Below are positions 5,962-11,822 of a DNA stretch of 11,822 nucleotides, piece by piece; within the stretch, counting starts at the first letter, position 1; each line of letters opens with the position of its first letter. Made by a program: the position numbers and the translations under genes. The stretch is from the NCBI GenBank assembly GCA_005792805.1, contig SXQV01000251.1, positions 1 through 11,822 of the forward strand. The letters run 5' to 3'. This stretch comes from Methylococcaceae bacterium. GTDB lineage: Bacteria; Pseudomonadota; Gammaproteobacteria; Methylococcales; Methylococcaceae. The notes below the pieces were generated by a model, which searched no databases, was not told the origin of the DNA, and was given only the letters and a program-made list of their open reading frames with translations.

Positions 5962-7167
5962 TTAGCGATACAGCAAATAGGGTTTGCGCGCTTCCAGCCA
6001 GGCCATCTCATCTGGCTGGACCAGCGCCTCAAGATCAGCGGGCGTGGATTCTGGATCGTCTACCCAAAGGCGCAGAAGGTCGCTGCCGTTGATGAGATCG
6101 ATCGCCAGCCGATCAAATTCATACTCATAGGCAAAATCACGCCACAGCGGATAGTCCGGCCACAGGCGGCGAACAGACTTGAAAGCCAGTGACTGTAAAC
6201 GCCATGGCTTAAAACGGTCGTGATCGTAGGCGGGATCGTCTACATGAATCTGCACACCGGCACACAGTGTGCCTGCATGTTTGTGGAAGGTCGGCTCGAA
6301 CCAGCAGGCCCGCAGCCGGCAACCTTCGAGCCACTCAGGGGCCAGTTGCCGCATATCGGCAATCAGCTGTTCGGCATCGATGTCGGGAGCGCCGAACAGT
6401 TCCAGCGGGCGGGTGGTGCCCCGACCCTCCGATAGTGTTACGCCCTCCAGCATGACGGTGCCGGCGTAAGCCCGCGCCATCCACAGGCTGGGGGCGTTGG
6501 GACTGGGGTTGACCCAGCTCCGTTCGCCGAGCGGCCAGCCGTACCCTGGCGCCTGTTCGGCCTGCCAACCCTCCATGGCGATGACCCGGTAATCGACGTC
6601 GAGCTTCAGGCTATCAACGAACCAATGACCTAGTTCGCCCAAGGTCAGACCGTGCCGCATGGGCATGGGCCCGGCACCGACGAAGCTTTCCCACCCTTCC
6701 CTGAGCGTCAGCCCTTCGACGGGGCGACCCGCCGGATTGGGGCGATCCAGCACCCAGACCGGTTTACCGTGTTTTGCGGCTTCTTCCAGGACATAGCGCA
6801 GGGTGGTGATGAACGTGTAGATACGACAGCCAAGATCCTGTAGATCAACCAGCAGCACATCGAAACTTTCCATCATCGCCCCGGTGGGACGGCGCACCTT
6901 GCCGTACAGACTAAAAACCGGGATGCCCAGCGCCCGATCCTTGAAATCGGGCGACTCGATCATGTTGTCCTGCTTGTCGCCGCGCAGCCCATGCTGGGGA
7001 CCAAAGGCGGCGGTGAGCTGGACATCTGGAAGGCTGGCGAGGGCATCCAGTGAGTGCCGGAAGTCCTCGGTCATCGATGCCGGATGCGCCAGCAGGGCGA
7101 CACGTCTACCGGCCAGCGGTTTGCGGAGTTCAGGGGTTTCGAGCAGGCGGTCGATGCCAAACTTCAT
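5962..7167 (-). CDS. namZ: DUF1343 family protein, NamZ-type exo-beta-N-acetylmuramidase
   Basis: The 401-aa protein covers the whole DUF1343 family. Characterised members (NamZ) release N-acetylmuramic acid from the non-reducing end of peptidoglycan fragments. Family blocks seen are RRVALLAHPAS (21-31), AFGPQHGLRGDKQDNMIES (54-72), VLLVDLQDLGCRIYTF (104-119), DRPNPAGR (141-148), MRHGLTLGELGHW (170-182), EGRGTTRPLELFGAP (247-261) and HAGTLCAGVQIHV (297-309). The FGPxHG block has Gln at 58, where many members have Glu. There is no signal peptide, so it probably acts in the cytoplasm on recycled muropeptides, unlike secreted NamZ proteins. GAGGA lies six bases before ATG 7167. It follows the DOMON-like gene by 51 bp, probably in one operon. 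The family call is firm; the exact substrate is inferred. Confidence 0.88.
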   Translation of the reverse strand: MKFGIDRLLETPELRKPLAGRRVALLAHPASMTEDFRHSLDALASLPDVQLTAAFGPQHGLRGDKQDNMIESPDFKDRALGIPVFSLYGKVRRPTGAMMESFDVLLVDLQDLGCRIYTFITTLRYVLEEAAKHGKPVWVLDRPNPAGRPVEGLTLREGWESFVGAGPMPMRHGLTLGELGHWFVDSLKLDVDYRVIAMEGWQAEQAPGYGWPLGERSWVNPSPNAPSLWMARAYAGTVMLEGVTLSEGRGTTRPLELFGAPDIDAEQLIADMRQLAPEWLEGCRLRACWFEPTFHKHAGTLCAGVQIHVDDPAYDHDRFKPWRLQSLAFKSVRRLWPDYPLWRDFAYEYEFDRLAIDLINGSDLLRLWVDDPESTPADLEALVQPDEMAWLEARKPYLLYR

Positions 7168-7218
7168 GGTGTCCTCGAAGGATGAGTCTCTAAAGCGTAA
7201 AACGGTCGGAAGGCCAAA

Positions 7219-7770
7219 TCAGCCGGCGAGGTGCAGGACAAAACCATCTGCATGATGAAAATCGGGTTTGCCCAGCGGATGGCGCAGTGCCCAGTAACTG
7301 TGAGCGCCGTGTGTCATTTCCAGCACAACGGAGAGGGCAAGGCGTAGTGGCACCTTTTTTGTTGTGGACGCGCTGATCGCGCCGGGCGGGAGCATGACAT
7401 CGAGCTGGAACTCTCTCGCCTCGCGCTTGATGCCGACCTCCAGGGCACCCGCCATGCCGTGGACGGCCATGCCGGATCGGTAACCATCGAAAGCATAAAC
7501 TGCCCAGTCACCCGAGGGCGAGAAATTGAATTCCCGGTAGGCTGTTTCGCCGGCACTGGCGATAAAGGCTTCAAGGCAAGTGTGACGCCACAATTCATCC
7601 CGGCGACTGGACAACGGATTCACCTCCGGGATTATCAGCTGATCAAGCTTGCCCGCCAGCCGGTAGGACAGCGACAACCCGCCCGTTGCCGTCAGGGCAT
7701 AGTGAACCTCAATCAGGCTGACCGCAGGACAGGGCGTTTCGGGATGAGATGACAGATAGACAACGGACAT
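7219..7770 (-). CDS. DOMON-like domain protein
   Basis: From ATG 7770 the protein has 183 aa (MSVVYLSSHPETPC). It has the features of a cytoplasmic DOMON-like beta-sandwich family: RRDELWRHTCLEAFI (56-70), YREFNFSPSGDWAVYAFDGYR (78-98) and the C-terminal SYWALRHPLGKPDFHHADGF (158-177). DOMON folds commonly bind sugar or haem; the ligand here is unknown. There is no signal peptide. An in-frame ATG 40 codons upstream (7890) adds residues unlike the family, so I prefer 7770, although no good ribosome site precedes either start. It is directly followed by namZ. A joint role in muropeptide or sugar handling is plausible from context only. Confidence 0.8.
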   Translation of the reverse strand: MSVVYLSSHPETPCPAVSLIEVHYALTATGGLSLSYRLAGKLDQLIIPEVNPLSSRRDELWRHTCLEAFIASAGETAYREFNFSPSGDWAVYAFDGYRSGMAVHGMAGALEVGIKREAREFQLDVMLPPGAISASTTKKVPLRLALSVVLEMTHGAHSYWALRHPLGKPDFHHADGFVLHLAG

Positions 7771-7859
7771 GCGCGTTATTGTAACGTGCGCAGCACCCCT
7801 TCCGGGACTGGGCACAAGGGCGGAAAGCCAGGCCAGCAATTGGGTCGAGCATCCGATTT

Positions 7860-7890
7860 TTGGCGAAATAAGGCTCTGATGAGATAGCAT
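7860..7890 (+). promoter_or_regulatory. Weak promoter candidate for the alcohol dehydrogenase gene
   Basis: In the 168-bp divergent gap, TTGGCG (7860-7865) and TAGCAT (7885-7890) are 19 bp apart, a long but tolerated spacing. Just downstream is an imperfect direct repeat, GTTCCCCCAC (7900-7909) and GTTCACCCCC (7910-7919), which might bind a regulator. No convincing promoter is seen on the minus strand for the DOMON-like gene. Confidence 0.25.
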
Positions 7891-7938
7891 AAACGGCCTG
7901 TTCCCCCACGTTCACCCCCTGATTTTCGGAGGCGCATT

Positions 7939-8955
7939 ATGAGCAGCATCAGATCCTGGGCCGCACTGGCCGCTGGCAACCGCTTTGTACCTTATGAATA
8001 CGATCCCGGGCCACTGGGACCGGATGACGTGGAAATAGCGGTCGAACATTGCGGTATCTGTCACTCGGACCTTTCCGTTCTGCAGAACGATTGGGGCATC
8101 AGTCGTTACCCCTTCGTGCCGGGACACGAGGCCATCGGCAAGATTGTCGCGGTCGGTGCACAAGTCGGCGGCTTGCAAATTGGGCAGCGGGTCGGGGTCG
8201 GCTGGTTTGCGGGTAGCTGCATGCAGTGCCGGATCTGTCTGGGTGGTGAGCAGCATCTCTGCGCCCACAGCCAGGCCACCATCGTCGGTCATCATGGCGG
8301 TTTTGGCGAACGATTGCGCAGTCACTGGGCATGGGCAATTCCCATCCCCAAAGGCTTGGATACGGGGGCGGCAGGCCCGCTCTTGTGTGGCGGAATCACG
8401 GTGTTTTCACCCTTGCTGCTATACGGTATCCGGCCAACAGCGCGGGTGGGCGTCGTTGGCATCGGCGGTCTGGGCCATATGGCACTGAAATTTCTGAAAG
8501 CGTGGGGCTGCGAAGTAACCGCGTTTACATCCAGCGAGAGCAAGCGGGAAGAAGCGCGCCAACTCGGCGCCCATCATGTCGTCTCCAGTCGCGATTCGGG
8601 TGCCATGCGCAGCATCGCAGGCACGCTGGATTTGATCATCGATACCGTCAATGTGCCGCTGGACTGGGAGGCATTGATGAGTACTCTCGCGCCCAAGGGC
8701 AGACTGCATGTGGTTGGAGCGGTACTGGAACCCATCCCGGTGAACGCCATGTCACTACTGCTGGGGCAGCAGGAAATCTCCGGCTCACCGACCGGTGCGC
8801 CCAGCGCGATCGCCCTCATGCTGGATTTCGCCGCCCGCCACCAAATCACGCCGCAAGTGGAGCACTTCCCCATGGGCCAGGTGAATGAGGCGTTTGATCA
8901 TCTGCGTGCCGGCAAAGCCCATTACCGTATCGTACTGGACGCGGATTTTGTCTAA
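7939..8955 (+). CDS. Zinc-dependent alcohol dehydrogenase (medium-chain, YahK/CAD-like)
   Basis: The 338-aa protein interconverts alcohols and aldehydes or ketones with a nicotinamide cofactor. Catalytic zinc ligands are C41 (CGICHSD, 38-44), H63 with E64 (PGHE) and C150. Structural zinc ligands are C94, C97, C100 and C108. The Rossmann glycine motif GIGGLGH is at 174-180. FTSSESK after the second strand (196-202) carries Ser rather than an acidic residue, which suggests NADP(H), as in YahK and cinnamyl alcohol dehydrogenases. The start follows a strong CGGAGG site. cti follows 48 bp downstream on the same strand without an intervening terminator, so co-transcription is possible. The substrate is unknown; aldehyde detoxification would suit the membrane-stress neighbour but is inference. 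Confidence 0.93.
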   Translation: MSSIRSWAALAAGNRFVPYEYDPGPLGPDDVEIAVEHCGICHSDLSVLQNDWGISRYPFVPGHEAIGKIVAVGAQVGGLQIGQRVGVGWFAGSCMQCRICLGGEQHLCAHSQATIVGHHGGFGERLRSHWAWAIPIPKGLDTGAAGPLLCGGITVFSPLLLYGIRPTARVGVVGIGGLGHMALKFLKAWGCEVTAFTSSESKREEARQLGAHHVVSSRDSGAMRSIAGTLDLIIDTVNVPLDWEALMSTLAPKGRLHVVGAVLEPIPVNAMSLLLGQQEISGSPTGAPSAIALMLDFAARHQITPQVEHFPMGQVNEAFDHLRAGKAHYRIVLDADFV

Positions 8956-8965
8956 CCCTCGCATA

Positions 8966-8998
8966 CCGGACGACTGTCCGGCTGCTGCCCGCAAGCAG
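8966..8998 (+). other. Two tandem hairpins between adh and cti
   Basis: CCGGAC-GACT-GTCCGG (8966-8981) is a perfect 6-bp stem. CTGCT (8982-8986) and AGCAG (8994-8998) form a second 5-bp stem ending five bases before the cti ATG. No T-run follows, so they are not ordinary terminators. Their position over the place where a ribosome site should be, which lacks a clear Shine-Dalgarno, raises the possibility of translational control of cti. Confidence 0.45.
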
Positions 8999-9003
8999 AT
9001 CCA

Positions 9004-11439
9004 ATGAAAAATATGTCGTTCTGGCCCGTTCCCCGCTGGGCATTGCTCGCCGTGGCAGTGTTCATCCTGGCTGGGTATCCCGTTTTCCAGACCCAGGCTA
9101 CCGGGGTAGACCCTTACGCCAGACTGGGTACACCCCTGGGGCGGCAGCTGACACCCGAACAGTATGTCAGCCAACTGGCCGCTGGGCAGGTCTCGTTTGT
9201 GCGTGACGTAAAACCCATCATCGATAATCGTTGCGTGGTCTGCCATGGGTGTTACGACGGCCCCTGCCAGCTTAAGCTTGAATCCCCTCAGGCTTTAGAT
9301 CGCGGCGCCAGCAAAGTACTGATTTACGACGGCGAAAGACTGAAAGCGATGGCACCAAGCCGCATGGGGGTGGATGCCTCGACGACGGCCGAGTGGCGGC
9401 AAAAGGGGTTTTATCCCGTGCTCAATGAGGGCAACAACACCCCACAAACCCATCTCGACAACTCTATTGTTGCCAGAATGCTGCTGCTCAAGCAGCAGCA
9501 CCCGCTGCCAACGAGCGGAATGCTGTCTGACGAGTTCGACTTTGAACTTAATCGAACACTGGAATGCCCGACACTCGCCGAGTTTGATGATTACGCCCAA
9601 CAGCATCCTGGTTGGGGCATGCCTTACGGCTTTCCCGCGCTGAAACCGGCCGAATCACGTGTGTTGCTGAATTGGATCAAACAGGGGGCTCGTTATACGG
9701 CAGCAGGCCCGTTATCCCCTGCGACCCTGGCCGCCATAACCCGCTGGGAGACCTTCATGAACGGAACCCGCCTTAAGGAACGGCTGGTCGCCCGGTATCT
9801 GTTCGAGCATCTTTTCATGGGGCACTTGCACTTCAAAGGTCACGATCCGCAAGAATTCTTTCGCCTGGTACGCTCGACCACACCGCCAGGCGAGCCCATT
9901 AAAGAAATTCCGGCACTGCGGCCCTATGACGATCCGGGCCAACGGATGTTTTACCGGCTGAAACCCCTGCAGCAAACCATCGTCGACAAGAATCATGATG
10001 TGTACGAGATCGGGGATACGCGTATCCAGCGCCTCCGTGAGCTGTTCATTCTCCCCAAGTATGAGGTAAAGACCTGGCCGGGTTATCAAGCCGATATAGC
10101 GGCTAATCCTTTCCAGGTTTTCGAGGCATTGCCGACACAGTCGCGTTACCGGTTCATGCTGGATGATGCCTTTTTCTTCATTTCCGGCTTCATGAAAGGG
10201 CCAGTCTGTCGTGGCCAGGTGGCGCTCAATGTCATTCGCGATCAGTTCTGGATCGTGTTTTACGATCCCGAAAAGGACCGGATCAGCAATGACGCCGGCT
10301 TCCTCCAGTCCGAAGCCAACTGGCTACGTCTACCCAGCGAGAAAGGGGATAACGTGGGGATTGATGATCTTGTCGTGACTTACACCGAGGCACAGAAACG
10401 CTATCTCGCCGCCAAAAACAAGTTTCTGGCTCAACTGCCAGACAACCAGCGTAATAGCCCGGAGGCCCTCTGGAACGGTGATGGCACGAACCCTAATGCC
10501 GCTTTAACCGCCTTTCGCCACTTCGATAGTGCGTCACTGATGTGGGGATTTGTCGGCGGAAGACCGCAAACCGTCTGGGCCATTGACTATCCATTGTTCG
10601 AGCGGATTCACTACCTGCTGGTGGCTGGATTCAATGTGTTCGGTTCGGTCACCCATCAGGCCGCCACCCGACTTTACATGGACAATTTACGGATGGAAGC
10701 GGAAAACAATTTCCTCAGCTTCTTTCCCGCCTCCGCAAGACCGGGCATTTACCGCGAATGGAATCGTGGCCTGCTATCCGAGATCAATTCGGCGCTGGTC
10801 AATCCGTATTACGGCTACGGCAAGGACAGCGCGATGATATTCAAGACCAGGGACTATGCCACGGAGGTGTTTGCACAATTGCAGGCACGACTGGCGGCGT
10901 TGACCGGCCCAGAAAACACGCTCTATCGATGCGGCCAGCCTCCCTGTAACCGTATCGATGCCACGCCCTTTGCAGCCCGGGCAGAGAGACTCCTGAAACC
11001 GTTGACCTTCTTGAAGGGGGGCGGCATACATTATCTGCCTGAACTCTCGTTTCTGCGCGTTCATGAGGTGGGAGCCGCCCTGGATCAGGGCACTGTCTAT
11101 AGTCTGGTGCAGAACAAAGCGCTGGCAAACGTCTCCTTTATGTTCTGGGAGCGTGCGCGAAGGCTGCCCGAGGAAGATACGCTGACCGTCGTGCCAGGGT
11201 TCGTCGGCAGTTATCCCAACTTTTTTTATGACGTGGATTTGGCTCACCTTCCTGACTTTGTGAGCCGGGCACTCAATCTCGGCGGGGAGGAAGACGCAAA
11301 ACAGCTAGTCGAGATCTACGGCATACGCCGTACCCATCCGAATTTTTGGGGATACTCCGATTTCTTCAATCGCCAACATCGGCTCAGCAATCCGGTGACG
11401 GCTGGGCTATTTGACTTGGGCCGGTACGAGAATCGGTGA
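9004..11439 (+). CDS. cti: Fatty acid cis/trans isomerase (periplasmic, c-type haem)
   Basis: Cti isomerises cis double bonds of phospholipid acyl chains to trans, stiffening the membrane under solvent, heat or similar stress. The 811-aa protein has a signal sequence: basic start, hydrophobic core WALLAVAVFILAG (12-24), and likely cleavage after QTQA (32). The haem-binding motif CVVCH is at 77-81, followed by GCYDGPCQLKL, the typical Cti context. Length and extended family blocks fit (SRYRFMLDDAFFFISGF, GPVCRGQVALNVI, MDNLRMEAENNFLSFFP, GIRRTHPNFWGYSDFF). An extra pair, C643 and C648 (CGQPPC), could form a disulfide. ATG 9004 lacks a strong ribosome site; a second ATG at 9013 is possible. Transcription ends at the hairpin 27 bp after the stop. 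The family assignment is very secure. Confidence 0.96.
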   Translation: MKNMSFWPVPRWALLAVAVFILAGYPVFQTQATGVDPYARLGTPLGRQLTPEQYVSQLAAGQVSFVRDVKPIIDNRCVVCHGCYDGPCQLKLESPQALDRGASKVLIYDGERLKAMAPSRMGVDASTTAEWRQKGFYPVLNEGNNTPQTHLDNSIVARMLLLKQQHPLPTSGMLSDEFDFELNRTLECPTLAEFDDYAQQHPGWGMPYGFPALKPAESRVLLNWIKQGARYTAAGPLSPATLAAITRWETFMNGTRLKERLVARYLFEHLFMGHLHFKGHDPQEFFRLVRSTTPPGEPIKEIPALRPYDDPGQRMFYRLKPLQQTIVDKNHDVYEIGDTRIQRLRELFILPKYEVKTWPGYQADIAANPFQVFEALPTQSRYRFMLDDAFFFISGFMKGPVCRGQVALNVIRDQFWIVFYDPEKDRISNDAGFLQSEANWLRLPSEKGDNVGIDDLVVTYTEAQKRYLAAKNKFLAQLPDNQRNSPEALWNGDGTNPNAALTAFRHFDSASLMWGFVGGRPQTVWAIDYPLFERIHYLLVAGFNVFGSVTHQAATRLYMDNLRMEAENNFLSFFPASARPGIYREWNRGLLSEINSALVNPYYGYGKDSAMIFKTRDYATEVFAQLQARLAALTGPENTLYRCGQPPCNRIDATPFAARAERLLKPLTFLKGGGIHYLPELSFLRVHEVGAALDQGTVYSLVQNKALANVSFMFWERARRLPEEDTLTVVPGFVGSYPNFFYDVDLAHLPDFVSRALNLGGEEDAKQLVEIYGIRRTHPNFWGYSDFFNRQHRLSNPVTAGLFDLGRYENR

Positions 11440-11465
11440 TTGTCTGACAGACTACAACTCAAAAA

Positions 11466-11489
11466 AAAAGCCCCAATTAAGGGGCTTTT
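11466..11489. terminator. Strong bidirectional Rho-independent terminator
   Basis: AAAAGCCCC (11466-11474) pairs with GGGGCTTTT (11481-11489) around AATTAA. On the plus strand TTTTC and TAGTTTTTT follow, ending cti. On the minus strand the hairpin is followed by nine T (11469-11461), ending the small converging gene at 11538-11669. The symmetric tails support use from both sides. Confidence 0.92.
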
Positions 11490-11537
11490 CTAGTTTTTTG
11501 AGGGTCTCTTCATTGGAGAAACGGTTTGTCCATACGG

Positions 11538-11669
11538 TTAAGTAGAGCGGGAGCGCCGTGGCTTTTTAACCTTGACGGGAGCCAATTCTGACCTGGACTC
11601 CCCGCCGTTTGGCAGGTCAACCGTGGCCATTGCCGCGATGAGAATGAACGTGATGACAAGAAATTCCAT
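11538..11669 (-). CDS. Small membrane protein, 43 aa, with basic C-terminal tail
   Basis: A 43-codon minus-strand frame begins MEFLVITFILIAAMATVDLP, a transmembrane helix or uncleaved signal-anchor (residues about 2-17). A hydrophilic linker rich in Gly, Ser and Glu follows, then a strongly basic end (KVKKPRRSRST). GGAA lies seven bases before the ATG. The stop (TAA, 11540-11538) is 48 bp before the hairpin and T9 tract of the shared terminator, as expected of an expressed gene. I recognise no family. The overlapping longer frame on the same strand (to 11692) has a composition unlike a protein and no ribosome site. Reality of the gene is likely but unproven. Confidence 0.6.
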   Translation of the reverse strand: MEFLVITFILIAAMATVDLPNGGESRSELAPVKVKKPRRSRST

Positions 11670-11698
11670 GATGTTTCCGAGTTGTTGAACACGCAAAC

Positions 11699-11738
11699 AT
11701 TATGACCCAGAAATGCGACAAAAGGTCGATATTGACCT
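11699..11738 (-). promoter_or_regulatory. Possible -10 element and operator-like palindrome for the 43-aa gene
   Basis: Minus-strand CATAAT (11704-11699, five of six matches to a -10) would start transcription about 22 bp before the small gene. No good -35 is present. Instead an imperfect palindrome, AGGTC-GATATT-GACCT (11723-11738), covers the expected -35 region, which would suit an activator or repressor site. Beyond it, to 11822, I see no gene. Confidence 0.3.
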
Positions 11739-11822
11739 CATTGTTTCCATTTTGTTTTCTTATGATTAGGATAAGAGCCCGCTTCAACCGCAGACTCTTA
11801 CCCTTCCGGCCATGCTCTGGGA

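Noticed and set aside
11510..11692. 60-codon minus-strand frame over the 43-aa gene
   Set aside because: Its composition is low-complexity, it has no ribosome site, and the overlapping 43-codon frame has a membrane helix and a ribosome-site candidate.

Overview
The window is about 11.8 kb of moderately GC-rich bacterial DNA, most likely from a gammaproteobacterium. The best taxonomic clue is a full-length periplasmic fatty acid cis/trans isomerase (Cti) with a haem-c motif, a protein mainly known from Pseudomonas, Vibrio and related Gammaproteobacteria. Tight coding, Shine-Dalgarno starts and a CCA-encoding tRNA-Thr gene fit this. The genus cannot be read from the sequence.

Left part (1-4460, all minus strand): a type I restriction-modification operon in the order hsdM, a DUF1016/YhcG-type PDDEXK nuclease, then hsdS, which runs off the left edge. 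No hsdR lies in the window. Three things stand out. (i) HsdM has an intact SAM-binding motif, but its catalytic motif IV reads G-I-P-F instead of N-P-P-F. (ii) The hsdM/nuclease gap holds three 24-bp palindromes that share a CGAATTCG centre while their arms differ. (iii) hsdS is preceded by a 28-codon reading frame joined by ATGA overlaps to both the nuclease stop and the hsdS ATG. That short frame contains an in-phase A-AAA-AAA slippery run, and a -1 shift there would fuse it to HsdS.

Boundary (4461-5325): about 500 bp without a gene, then a minus-strand tRNA-Thr(UGU) with a good sigma-70-like promoter. The tRNA may mark the edge of the restriction island.

Middle (5326-7770): two small plus-strand proteins, a 61-aa single-helix membrane protein and an 81-aa zinc-ribbon protein with two helices. 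A convergent minus-strand pair follows: a DOMON-like protein and a DUF1343/NamZ-type exo-N-acetylmuramidase without a signal peptide, probably acting in peptidoglycan recycling or turnover.

Right part (7771-11822): a plus-strand zinc alcohol dehydrogenase, then cti, whose product converts cis to trans unsaturated fatty acids in membrane phospholipids during solvent or heat stress. cti ends at a strong bidirectional terminator. This also serves a converging, previously uncalled 43-codon gene for a small membrane protein with a basic tail. The last 120 bp show no gene.
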